Source of the DNA: Verrucomicrobiales bacterium
GTDB taxonomy: Bacteria; Verrucomicrobiota; Verrucomicrobiia; Verrucomicrobiales; DEV007
DNA: 16,496 nucleotides
Assembly (NCBI GenBank): GCA_002708885.1
Contig: PAPL01000068.1
Location: forward strand, 1 to 16,496
Reading direction: 5' to 3'
Positions 1 to 7,759 of the stretch are shown here, in pieces (the stretch's first letter is position 1; each line of letters begins with the position of its first letter). A program made the translations under genes and the position numbers. Under the pieces are notes generated by a model. It did not search any database. It saw nothing but the letters and a program-made list of their open reading frames with translations, and had not been told where the DNA came from.

Positions 1-812
1 CCGGCACGCTGCATCCCCGGCAGCCTTATAACCATAGGAACACGAATTCCTTCTTCATAGAGGAACTGCTTGCCGCGCAAGTGACTGACACCATGGTCAG
101 TCCAGAGAAAGACTGCAGTTGAATTCAGACGCCCGGCAATCTTGAGATCATTTAGTATCCTGCCAACCTCTTTATCGGTCTCGACCCAAGAATCCAAATA
201 CTTCGCCCAATCCTTTTGAAGCTCCGGGTGGACGGGATAGTATGGCGGCAAAATCACTTTGTTAGGGTCCACATGACTTTGAGCTGAACGATTCTTGCCG
301 CCTTTCAACTGAAATTGTGCGAATATAGGTTGATTAGGCGGCGCCTTTTTCCAATCGCTTCCGTGATAGAGCTTGCTAGTCGGGATGAAATTGTAATCCG
401 TCTTGCTCTTGTTAGTGACGTAGTACCCGGCATCACGAAAAAGCTCAGGGATCAATCCTACCGACTTGGGCACCTTGTAGCTATCATAATAGGCCACGTT
501 GCCTCCACCTTTTCCAGACGAGGTCTGACTTCGGTGATTGTGGACGCCGAGGGTGGACTGATACATACCGCTAATCATTGCTGAGCGACTGGATGAGCAA
601 ACCGGAGCGGTGACAAAGGCGCTACTGCAACGAATACCTTCCCGAGACATTCGGTCAATATTCGGTGTCTTTATGAGAGTTTCGCCATAGCAACCGATAT
701 GAGGGGACGCATCCTCGATGACAATCCACACGATGTTAACGGGTCCGGGTTCCTCCCCAAAAACATTGGAAGAAAAAAGGATAAAAAAAGTAAAGAGTAA
801 TAATCTTTTCAT
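1..812 (-). CDS. Sulfatase, formylglycine-dependent type I (partial, C-terminus beyond left edge)
   Basis: Reading the minus strand from an ATG at 812 gives 270 codons open to the window edge. Residues 1-19 are a signal peptide (MKRLLLFTFFILFSS, cleavage near VFG/E). The mature part begins with a sulfatase core: VNIVWIVIEDASP with the metal-binding acidic pair E33-D34, then GCYGETLIKTPNIDRMSREG, then the maturation motif at C72 in VCSSSRSAM, whose cysteine would be converted to formylglycine. The second metal-binding block is LWTDHGVSHLRGK (D239, H240). It should hydrolyse sulfate esters or sulfamates in the periplasm; the substrate cannot be told. The motif has Ser rather than the usual Pro or Ala at the third position. 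It starts 9 bp after the NYN gene and is probably co-transcribed with it. The family is certain, the specificity unknown. Confidence 0.93.
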   Translation of the reverse strand, partial: MKRLLLFTFFILFSSNVFGEEPGPVNIVWIVIEDASPHIGCYGETLIKTPNIDRMSREGIRCSSAFVTAPVCSSSRSAMISGMYQSTLGVHNHRSQTSSGKGGGNVAYYDSYKVPKSVGLIPELFRDAGYYVTNKSKTDYNFIPTSKLYHGSDWKKAPPNQPIFAQFQLKGGKNRSAQSHVDPNKVILPPYYPVHPELQKDWAKYLDSWVETDKEVGRILNDLKIAGRLNSTAVFLWTDHGVSHLRGKQFLYEEGIRVPMVIRLPGMQRA

Positions 813-821
813 TCTAACTGA

Positions 822-1295
822 TTACAACAGTAATTCCTTCTCAATGGGAATAAACTTCGAAGCTGAATTAATGAGAGATCTGGCTGTTAAATCAGCGACC
901 CCATAAACTTCTGCAGAAACACCAAAATCATTTCTTATTTTACTCAATAACAAATCAAAATCCCCATCACCAGAGGCAAGAACAACAATGTCCGCATCCT
1001 TTGCATGTTCCATAACATCAATTGTAATACCAACATCCCAATCACCTTTCGCAGAACCATCGCTTCTTTGAATATATGGCTTTAGTTTTATTTCAAAACC
1101 AATTCCTCTTAGAATATTCTGAAATTGTTTCTGCTTTTCATCACCTCTATCAATACCGTAAGCGATTGCTTTAACCACCTCCCTGTTCGAAGTTACTTTT
1201 TTCCAAAAAGCATTATAATCGAAGTGGCTATTGTGAATCTGTTTTGTGGTGTAGTAAATGTTTTGAACGTCCACAAATATGTTAACTTTTTCCAT
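822..1295 (-). CDS. NYN-domain protein (LabA/DUF88-like putative RNase)
   Basis: A 157-residue cytoplasmic protein with no signal peptide, made almost wholly of a PIN-like NYN fold. The acidic metal-site residues are visible: D9 and N12 in FVDVQN, D87 and D93 in KGDWDVGITIDVM, and D110 and D112 in ASGDGDF. The order DxxN, KGxDxxxxxD, SGDxDF is that of LabA/DUF88 proteins, a family regarded as metal-dependent ribonucleases. Its ATG at 1295 follows an AT-rich leader with no clear ribosome-binding site. It is the only evidently cytoplasmic product in a run of exported proteins, sitting 58 bp after the metalloprotease gene and 9 bp before the sulfatase. The RNA target is unknown. Assignment to the NYN fold is strong; nuclease activity is inferred. 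Confidence 0.88.
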   Translation of the reverse strand: MEKVNIFVDVQNIYYTTKQIHNSHFDYNAFWKKVTSNREVVKAIAYGIDRGDEKQKQFQNILRGIGFEIKLKPYIQRSDGSAKGDWDVGITIDVMEHAKDADIVVLASGDGDFDLLLSKIRNDFGVSAEVYGVADLTARSLINSASKFIPIEKELLL

Positions 1296-1330
1296 AAAAT
1301 CTAAAAACTTAATTAAGCAGCATGCTATTT

Positions 1331-1354
1331 GAGGTCATTAATCCTAATGACTTC
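1331..1354 (-). terminator. Hairpin directly after the metalloprotease stop codon
   Basis: An inverted repeat with a 10-bp stem (one G-T pair) and a four-base loop: GAGGTCATTA, ATCC, TAATGACTTC on the plus strand. It begins at the last base of the M6 protease stop codon. No T-run follows on the minus strand (the next bases are AAATAGC), so it is more likely an mRNA-stabilising or partial-termination element between the protease and NYN genes than a strong intrinsic terminator. Confidence 0.45.
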
Positions 1355-2454
1355 TAGTTTACTTTTACTTCAATCAAGCAAGATCCATCCTCGTTTTTCT
1401 TCAGCACCTTAATACTCATGGGCGCGTCTTTGTGATCAAATCGATCGCCCGGCTGGAATGGGGCCTTCAATAAATCTTCTTTTGGATAAACAACGACCGG
1501 ATTCTGTCCTGTAGCGAGTTTGGCATCGACGCTGTAAACAAGGACACCGATAGAATTTTGGACCTTGTCTTTGTTTTGGATGGGTTGCGAAATCTCAACG
1601 ACAAAGACCTTACTGGGTTTGACTAGATTATCTACGGGAATGGTGATCATCGAAATACCTGAGGATGTATTCAATGGCGTCAGTTTTAATCGATGGGTTC
1701 CCGAGGTGATATAGGTTTTCCTGTTAGCATCGAGCCAGCCAAATTTGTGTCGATGCCATCCCAGGAAACCACTTGCCCTACCAGCTGATGACATGATGTC
1801 CCAAGGACCAGCGGGATTCTTCGGTCCTTCGACTCCCCCATAAGTGTACAGATCGGGTAGACCCATCAGATGGGCCGTTTCATGGGCAAGCACATATGGG
1901 CTAACGCTGGAAATATTCAGCGCTACATTAATCTTGTTGCCCTTATAGGGAATGGCAAGCTCATCCCGCTCCCCGAACGCGGTGTTCCCGATTCGCGGCA
2001 TATTGACCATGATGTAGTCGTAGGCCAAAAAATCTATTTTCGGATAGAGATCAAATATTTCCACAAACAGTTCGCGATGAGAATCGGTCGTCCTGCTACT
2101 GTACTTCCCCGCAGACTTGGACAAACGCCGCCAACCATAAACATGCTCAATCTCGATAGTCATTTTTCCATAAGATTGTTCATGAAACAGTTTCTGAAAT
2201 ATCCCATTGCCCAGAACGGCCTTGCCCCGATCCTTCGTGTCGACCTTCATCACGGCGTCCGAAAAGTCAGCATATAGCATGATGGCTTTTTTGTGGCCGA
2301 TTGTGCTGTCATAGATCAATGGATCATTGGCACCCTCGGTCTTGTAGACATCGCCCTTGGTATCGAGGACTGGAATCTGCATTGCGGCCATCTGACAGGA
2401 CGTCAGAAACACAATATGCAGAGCAGTTGCAAAAATTAAAAGGAGGCGTTTCAT
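1354..2454 (-). CDS. M6-type zinc metalloprotease, predicted lipoprotein
   Basis: A 366-residue exported protein. The N-terminus has a short charged start, a hydrophobic core and a lipobox ending at C20 (VFLTSC/QMA), so it is probably membrane-anchored. Zinc-protease signature: HETAHLMGLPDLYTYGG with HExxH at 191-195 and an acidic residue (D201) at the downstream position expected for the third ligand region of this clan, followed by a Met-turn-like PWDIMSSAG at 217-225. This arrangement matches M6 (immune inhibitor A-like) proteases. Residues 250-366 form a beta-rich C-terminal part without a recognised domain. The absence of an obvious propeptide makes it shorter than classical M6 enzymes. 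It lies 33 bp downstream of the repeat protein gene and is likely co-transcribed with it. Substrate unknown. Confidence 0.85.
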   Translation of the reverse strand: MKRLLLIFATALHIVFLTSCQMAAMQIPVLDTKGDVYKTEGANDPLIYDSTIGHKKAIMLYADFSDAVMKVDTKDRGKAVLGNGIFQKLFHEQSYGKMTIEIEHVYGWRRLSKSAGKYSSRTTDSHRELFVEIFDLYPKIDFLAYDYIMVNMPRIGNTAFGERDELAIPYKGNKINVALNISSVSPYVLAHETAHLMGLPDLYTYGGVEGPKNPAGPWDIMSSAGRASGFLGWHRHKFGWLDANRKTYITSGTHRLKLTPLNTSSGISMITIPVDNLVKPSKVFVVEISQPIQNKDKVQNSIGVLVYSVDAKLATGQNPVVVYPKEDLLKAPFQPGDRFDHKDAPMSIKVLKKNEDGSCLIEVKVN

Positions 2455-2487
2455 CCCTTTAGATGCTCCATTTTTTGGTTATGGATC

Positions 2488-3150
2488 TCATTCAGCAGCC
2501 TTGACTGCAAAATAAGAACCTGCAACAACCTTTTCGGCCAGCAAAACATTAACGGCAACTTGACGTCCGGACTCATCGTGCGAAGGATCACCTCCACCAA
2601 AGTCCCAAAACCATCCCTTATACTTTCCTGACGTAGCTTCAAGTACAAGTCCCTGCTTGGTAAGCGTCAGCTTCCAGTAACTGTTTGACGTCGCACGCTT
2701 GGCAAGCCGAAGAGCAGGAGTCACTGTTAGATTAGGGCCTTCGGGTCGAGTCTTCGCACTATCATCAATGACAATGATCCAACCCTTGTATTTCCCGGAA
2801 GCCGCACGGACGAGATACCCCTTTTCTGTTTCCACAAATTGCCAGGCCGAGGTATCACGCGATTTACTAGCTAAGGAAATGCCTTCGACCACGTCAACAC
2901 CATCTAATTTACTGGATTTCGCTTTTTCTGTAACATCAATAAACCATCCTTTAAATCGGGATACGACCGGGCTAAGCGTGCGAGGTTTACTTGCACTTTT
3001 GGCTCCTTTAAATTCAAGAGCATCTGTCTGAATTTCCCGCAACCCCTTCATGAATGCATTGTGACCCTCAGAAGCTGGTGGGCTTTCCGCAAATGAGTGA
3101 GAGAATATCGTTAAAAAAGAAGCGATTAGAAAAAATAGTATTTGTTTCAT
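2488..3150 (-). CDS. Secreted three-repeat protein, possible beta-trefoil
   Basis: A 220-residue protein with a clear signal peptide (MKQILFFLIASFLTIFS, cleavage after SFA at 21). After a short linker, the rest consists of three degenerate repeats at about 55-residue spacing, each beginning with a KGW core: RFKGWFIDV (65-73), KYKGWIIVID (120-129) and KYKGWFWDF (176-184). Each continues with an acidic loop, then LAxKxxxxSxW/Y and a hydrophobic strand ending in A-S/T-S-G. Three units of this length with a W-centred strand fit a beta-trefoil, as in ricin-like lectins, but the QxW motif is absent, so the fold is inferred. It is first in the run leading to the metalloprotease, and may be a binding partner or substrate of it. 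Function not recognised. Confidence 0.75.
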   Translation of the reverse strand: MKQILFFLIASFLTIFSHSFAESPPASEGHNAFMKGLREIQTDALEFKGAKSASKPRTLSPVVSRFKGWFIDVTEKAKSSKLDGVDVVEGISLASKSRDTSAWQFVETEKGYLVRAASGKYKGWIIVIDDSAKTRPEGPNLTVTPALRLAKRATSNSYWKLTLTKQGLVLEATSGKYKGWFWDFGGGDPSHDESGRQVAVNVLLAEKVVAGSYFAVKAAE

Positions 3151-3292
3151 TGTCGTATTGAAGTTCTATAAATATTAAAAATTTCCTGATTTTCCTTTGG
3201 TACCGAGATAGTAGAGAATGGTTTCTAAATCGTCAAGTTCCAGCAAATCAAGATACCTGATATCCATTCCCAAAATACTGACACCCAAAAAC

Positions 3293-4390
3293 ATGAATAA
3301 CCGAAAGACACACCGATTTACACTCACCTTCGCCCTGTTGCTGGCGTCCATAGGTCAAGCGGCCGAGCCTTTCCGGATTTACTCCCCAAGTAGCAAGAAA
3401 AATACGCTCTGGATCATCCAAGCCACACCGAAGGAGGGTGGCCTTGAGCTCAAGGTCGATAAAAAAGTAAAGTTCGAATTTTCGGGCCGAGTCATCACGG
3501 CTCATCCGAGTAAGCCATTGCTGTATGTAACGGCAACGGGCGGGAAACCCGGCAAGGTACCTGGAGCCGTCGTGCTCCTAAATAAGGATGGTTCCTACCT
3601 GAAGCATCATAATGTGAATTTCAACGACGGGGCCTGCTACATGAGCCTCGACAAGGAAAACAGACACCTGCTCGGGGTCAGTTACGGAAACGGGCGGCTC
3701 AACGTCTATCCGCTTGACGACAAAGGAATCCCCGGCAAAGCAGTCACCACGGTGGACGAGGGTAAAAAGGAGGCTCACTGCGTGCTTCTTCCGCCCGACG
3801 GAAAGAACGTCTATATTCCTTACGTAAAAGGAAATCTTGCCCTTTTGCAGTATGTCTATAACAGCAAGACCGGGGAAGTCACCCCGCTCGAACCCAAAGA
3901 CGCCAAGCCTCCTCTCGGATCGGGGCCTCGCCACATGGCCTACCACCCCACCTTGCCCATGGTCTATTTTAGCAACGAACAGGGCATCGGACTTTCAACT
4001 TACCGTAGAGAAGCCAACGGGCAACTCAAGGTGGAACAGGACATCAACATCCTGCCACCCGGCATGTCCAAGATCGGCCTGAGCGCTTCGGACCTCCTCA
4101 TCACAACGAATGGGAAATTCCTCTTTGCCGGCCTGCGCGGGCACCGGCAAGATTTTGACCATATCTCCCGCTATCGTGTGCTAGAAAATGGTCAAGCCGA
4201 ATTCATCGGATTGACCGAAGCTGATAAAATTCCCTGGGGACTAACGCTCTCGCCAGATAGCAAGTTTCTCCTCGTTTCTGCAACTACAGGTGCCAGCTTG
4301 ACAGCCTACCGGATATCGCCAAACGGAAACCTCAAAAAAGTTACCTCGCTAGCTTGGGATCCGGGCATGTCCGACTTGGTGACGCGATAA
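3293..4390 (+). CDS. Exported lactonase-family seven-bladed beta-propeller (6-phosphogluconolactonase-like)
   Basis: The ATG at 3293 is chosen over an in-frame ATG at 3218 because it directly precedes a signal peptide (MNNRKTHRFTLTFALLLA, cleavage near GQAA); the extra 25 residues of the longer form are Ser/Lys-rich and unlike a coding start. The 365-residue product shows repeated propeller-blade motifs: AHCVLLPPDGKNVYIPY (161-177), GPRHMAYHPTLPMVYFSNE (211-229) and PWGLTLSPDSKFLLVS (314-329). These are characteristic of the YbhE/Pgl and cycloisomerase lactonase group. Cytoplasmic members hydrolyse 6-phosphogluconolactone; an exported member more likely acts on another lactone or serves as a binding propeller, so the reaction is uncertain. 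It stands alone between a divergent and a downstream gene. Confidence 0.85.
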   Translation: MNNRKTHRFTLTFALLLASIGQAAEPFRIYSPSSKKNTLWIIQATPKEGGLELKVDKKVKFEFSGRVITAHPSKPLLYVTATGGKPGKVPGAVVLLNKDGSYLKHHNVNFNDGACYMSLDKENRHLLGVSYGNGRLNVYPLDDKGIPGKAVTTVDEGKKEAHCVLLPPDGKNVYIPYVKGNLALLQYVYNSKTGEVTPLEPKDAKPPLGSGPRHMAYHPTLPMVYFSNEQGIGLSTYRREANGQLKVEQDINILPPGMSKIGLSASDLLITTNGKFLFAGLRGHRQDFDHISRYRVLENGQAEFIGLTEADKIPWGLTLSPDSKFLLVSATTGASLTAYRISPNGNLKKVTSLAWDPGMSDLVTR

Positions 4391-4407
4391 CCCGGAAGAC
4401 TTGGGTT
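4389..4407 (+). terminator. Weak terminator-like hairpin after the lactonase gene
   Basis: AACCCGG and TTGGGTT pair across a five-base loop (AAGAC), giving a seven-pair stem with two G-T pairs that overlaps the TAA stop codon. Only one further T follows before CATCG, so intrinsic termination would be weak. It is the only plausible end signal seen before the PhoD-like gene. Confidence 0.3.
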
Positions 4408-4572
4408 TCATCGTGATTAATGATTGACCTAAGATAATTGGGTAGGTGAAAAGGAGAAGCTCAAAGGTGACTCAGAGAATTAGTAGTGGAGAAAAGTCAT
4501 TTAAACTTTTCATTCACTTGATGACAACTTACTATCCGTAAATTTCATATCAATAAACTTAGAAATCACCGA

Positions 4573-6132
4573 ATGTCTAGATACCTGATTCTTAGGCCGA
4601 GTTCATATTGGATTTTGGCGGTTAGCTGTGTCTGCCTCTTGTTGACAGGAACGTGGGCCAAACCTCCGATCACGGATGGAGAGACAGATCCGGTCATGCT
4701 GGATTTGGATCCGTACATGATTAAAGCGTTGCGGAATACTCCAGGCAAGGGTTTGGCAGGACGTTGGGGGCCTAATGGTAGCATCGTTCAGTTAGTTGAA
4801 GAGTCGGCGTTTCAGGCGTTGGTGAAGAAGCATAAACTCCAGTTGTTTAATGGCCCCATGATTGGGTGTGTGAGTTCGGATTCGGTGAAAATCTGGGTGC
4901 GAACGGCCGGGGCGTCATCGTTTCAGGTGATATGTGGTCATGCGAAATCGGCTATTGTAAAGACAACCGCGGAGTCAGACTTTACGGGCGTAGCGACAAT
5001 TGAGGGGTTAATGCCATTTACCAGCTACGAGTATTCGTTGGTGCTGGACGGAAAGGTAATCAAAAAGGACCACTTCCGTTTCAGGACGGCACCCAAGACG
5101 GGGCAGGGTGCTAAGTTCGCAATCACGTTCGGTTCCGGGGCACGCTATGTGCCAATAAACGAGGGAATCTGGCGTGTCATGGCAGAGACTCGGCCGATGG
5201 CTTATTTGGGACTCGGTGACAACGTCTACATCGATCAGACGAAACATCAAAATGTCCAGCGTTTGCACTACTATCGTCGTATGTTGCGTCAGGAGTATCG
5301 CGAGCTGATTGCAAGTACATCCATCTATGCAGTGTGGGATGACCATGACATGGGAGCGAACGACTCAGAAGGAAGTTACGGGTTGAACCCAAGCTGGAAG
5401 CGCCCCAACCTTAAAGTCTTTCAACAAAACTGGAACAATCCCTTTTATGGCGTCGAGCCGGAGGCACCGGGAACGTATCACAACTTTCGGATTGGAGATG
5501 TGGAAGTGTTCATGACTGATGGTCGTTTTTATCGTCATGGCCCGAAGAGCGCAAAGCACCAGCAAACAGACAAACCCTTCACAATGCTCGGTCCGGTGCA
5601 AAAAAAGTGGCTACTTGACTCACTCAAGAAGTCAACGGCAACGTTTAAGGTGCTGGCCTCAGGGACGATGTGGCATGCTGACGCTGACAAGGGGGGCGGT
5701 GATTCATGGGCTGGCCCGAAGTCTCCGTTTCAGAAAGAGCGCGATGAGATATTCGATTGGATAGACAGCGAGAAGATTAGCGGCGTGATTCTGATATCTG
5801 GCGATCGACATCGTACTGATATCTGGAAAACAGATCGACCAAATGGCTACCCATTATACGAATTTCTTAGCGCCAAATTGACCAATATGCACAGTCACGG
5901 TTCACGCAAAGAGGCACTATGGTCTTATTCAGGAAAAAATGAACGCTTTTGGGGACAGTTGGACTTTGATACCACTTTGCCAGATCCAACGGTGACCTTT
6001 AGAGCGATCAACCACATGAGCAAGGAACTGGCGGCGTTTACGCTGACACTCGGAGACTTAAATCACAAAGCCGCGAAAGAGGACAAAGCGAAAAAACCGA
6101 AAAGGCTAAAAGTTGCCAAGCCTGAGAATTAA
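4573..6132 (+). CDS. PhoD-like phosphatase / alkaline phosphatase D family
   Basis: A 519-residue protein with an N-terminal signal or anchor helix (YWILAVSCVCLLLTGTWA, 12-29). Residues 93-172 look like the fibronectin-III-like domain that precedes PhoD catalytic domains (PMIGCVSSDSVKIWVRT, then FRFRTAP). The metallophosphatase core follows: GLGDNVYID at 213-221, WDDHDMGAND at 255-264, and SGDRHRTD at 409-416, the three blocks that bind the metals in PhoD enzymes. It should release phosphate from mono- or diesters outside the cytoplasm. The last 25 residues are unusually Lys-rich (KEDKAKKPKRLK), a tail not needed for catalysis. Its stop lies 10 bp from the stop of the convergent sulfatase. 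Family assignment is strong; the natural substrate is not evident. Confidence 0.9.
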   Translation: MSRYLILRPSSYWILAVSCVCLLLTGTWAKPPITDGETDPVMLDLDPYMIKALRNTPGKGLAGRWGPNGSIVQLVEESAFQALVKKHKLQLFNGPMIGCVSSDSVKIWVRTAGASSFQVICGHAKSAIVKTTAESDFTGVATIEGLMPFTSYEYSLVLDGKVIKKDHFRFRTAPKTGQGAKFAITFGSGARYVPINEGIWRVMAETRPMAYLGLGDNVYIDQTKHQNVQRLHYYRRMLRQEYRELIASTSIYAVWDDHDMGANDSEGSYGLNPSWKRPNLKVFQQNWNNPFYGVEPEAPGTYHNFRIGDVEVFMTDGRFYRHGPKSAKHQQTDKPFTMLGPVQKKWLLDSLKKSTATFKVLASGTMWHADADKGGGDSWAGPKSPFQKERDEIFDWIDSEKISGVILISGDRHRTDIWKTDRPNGYPLYEFLSAKLTNMHSHGSRKEALWSYSGKNERFWGQLDFDTTLPDPTVTFRAINHMSKELAAFTLTLGDLNHKAAKEDKAKKPKRLKVAKPEN

Positions 6133-6142
6133 GATCATTATC

Positions 6143-7576
6143 TTATTTAAGGTCATTATTGCGGACCTCACGTAACTTGTTGGCCATCTGATTTTTGAAC
6201 CGAGCCACAATTTTCTGATGGGCTGGATCCTTTGCAAGGCTGGTATATTGTTTGGGATCTTTTTTAACATTATAGAGTTCAATGCCCTTACCCGCATCTT
6301 CACCATACTGAATGTAGGCCCACTGGTCCTCACGCAATAAGAATCCGCGTCTGAAAGGCGCGACTGAAAAAGCAGCGTTGCGCACAGTGTGTTCCGGATC
6401 ATCCAACATTTTGGAAATATCCTTGCCCTGCAGGCGCGGCTGTTGAGGCAAACCGCAAAGAGATGAGATGGTCGGATACAGATCAAGTAACTCGGTCAAT
6501 GAATGACACACGGCAGGCTCCTTACCCGGCACACTAATGATTAGGGGAACCTGCGAGGATTCATCTAACAAACTCACCTTGGCCCAGAAATCATGCTCAC
6601 CCAAATGATAACCATGGTCACTGGTGAAAATGACAATCGTCTTGTCCCGAAGGCCCGCCTCATCAAGGGCAGAGAGCACCTTACCGACCTGAGCATCCAT
6701 GTAAGCAACAGAAGCATAGTAACCGCCGATAGATTTCTTTTGGCGCCTAATATCCATTTTCATATTTTCGCTGGTGCAATAATTGATACCTGACTTGGGA
6801 ATGTCATCCCAATCGCCCTCGATCTTCGGAGGCAAAACCATTTTACTGTAGGGCTTAAAGGGAGGGTAATAGGATCTCGGGGCAACAAAAGGCACATGCG
6901 GGCGCACAAATCCCACTCCTAACCAGAAAGCTTTATCTTTATGACGGTGAATCAGTTCAACAGCTTTCTTTGCGGTCTTTCCGTCGGAGTGGACCAGGTC
7001 ATCTCCATCCGCTTCCACTACCACGAAAGTGTTGCCACCCACGGCAGGTTTCTTGCCGTCGGGATTGTTCTGGAGAGTCTCTCCATCACCCGGGGCCCTC
7101 CATTCAGGACCCTTACTGTTAAAGCGCTCAGTCCAAGAGGCCTCGTCATCAGCTCCATTACTGCCCTGCTCTATTCCAATGGGTACACCCATATGATAGA
7201 TCTTGCTAACCCTAGCTGCATAGTAACCGTTATTCTTGAAATGCTGAGACCAGGTGGCCCGATCACCAATCTGAGGGCGAGGACTCTTGTAACCCAATGC
7301 CCCAGTCGCATGCGGATAATAACCCGACATAAAACTGGCCCGTGATGGACCACAATAGGTTCCCTGGCAATATGCACGGGTAAAACGTGTGCCCCGCTCT
7401 GCCAAACTGTCGATGTTCGGTGTCTTGCAAACCTTGTTACCATAACAGGACAAGGCAGTAGAAGTGAGATCATCGGATATAATAAAAAGCACGTTGTATT
7501 TTTGTGGCGCTGCGGAAACCAAATTAACAAGAAATACCAACGTCAAAATAAATAGTGTCTTAATACCAATTTTCAT
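6143..7576 (-). CDS. Sulfatase, iduronate-2-sulfatase-like
   Basis: The ATG at 7576 is preferred to one at 7639 because it opens directly into a signal peptide (MKIGIKTLFILTLVFLVNLV, then SAA), giving 477 residues. Key features: the metal pair in FIISDDLTS (D35-D36), GNKVCKTPNIDSLAERG, the formylglycine site CGPSR with C75, GFVRPHVPFVAPRSYY (222-237) and FTSDHGYHLGEHDFWAK with D320, H321 and K333. GFxRPHxPF and HGYHLGEHxxWxK are typical of iduronate-2-sulfatase-like members of sulfatase family S1. It should be active after formylglycine maturation, in the periplasm, on a sulfated glycan. The C-terminal ELYNVKKDPKQYTSLA is the usual sulfatase ending. It is divergent from the acetylesterase-like gene; a joint role in trimming a decorated polysaccharide is inference. 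Confidence 0.94.
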   Translation of the reverse strand: MKIGIKTLFILTLVFLVNLVSAAPQKYNVLFIISDDLTSTALSCYGNKVCKTPNIDSLAERGTRFTRAYCQGTYCGPSRASFMSGYYPHATGALGYKSPRPQIGDRATWSQHFKNNGYYAARVSKIYHMGVPIGIEQGSNGADDEASWTERFNSKGPEWRAPGDGETLQNNPDGKKPAVGGNTFVVVEADGDDLVHSDGKTAKKAVELIHRHKDKAFWLGVGFVRPHVPFVAPRSYYPPFKPYSKMVLPPKIEGDWDDIPKSGINYCTSENMKMDIRRQKKSIGGYYASVAYMDAQVGKVLSALDEAGLRDKTIVIFTSDHGYHLGEHDFWAKVSLLDESSQVPLIISVPGKEPAVCHSLTELLDLYPTISSLCGLPQQPRLQGKDISKMLDDPEHTVRNAAFSVAPFRRGFLLREDQWAYIQYGEDAGKGIELYNVKKDPKQYTSLAKDPAHQKIVARFKNQMANKLREVRNNDLK

Positions 7577-7713
7577 ATCTCGAATACCTTCTGAGTCTAG
7601 TCTGGTCAAAATCCTGCTTTCGCCAACAAATAAGTTCAACTATTTGCGCATTAGACAAGCATCCCAGTAGGAGAAATCCGTATATTAGTCCCATTAGAAC
7701 TTTTTATTTCATG

Positions 7714-7737
7714 AAGGTCAGGAGTTGACCTTTTTTT
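7714..7737 (+). terminator. Terminator-like hairpin in the leader of the acetylesterase gene
   Basis: A perfect 7-bp stem AAGGTCA / TGACCTT with a five-base loop GGAGT, followed directly by five more T residues. This is a good intrinsic terminator shape on the plus strand. No plus-strand gene lies just upstream (the sulfatase diverges), so it would act on a transcript beginning in the 7577-7713 interval, 23 bp before the downstream ATG, as an attenuator would. Confidence 0.5.
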
Positions 7738-7759
7738 CTAATCATGGCCTTATCGCAAG

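Noticed and set aside
1870..2277. 135-codon plus-strand ORF antisense to the metalloprotease
   Set aside because: It is the shadow of a gene with clear lipobox and HExxH motifs and has no recognisable features.
2451..2648. 65-codon minus-strand ORF overlapping the end of the repeat protein gene
   Set aside because: It lies out of frame over the third repeat, whose conserved KGW core shows which frame is used.
3218..3292. 25-codon N-terminal extension of the lactonase gene
   Set aside because: The extension is Ser/Lys-rich and would bury the signal peptide that starts at 3293.
6941..7345. 134-codon plus-strand ORF antisense to the second sulfatase
   Set aside because: It overlaps a strongly supported sulfatase and shows no domain-like motifs.
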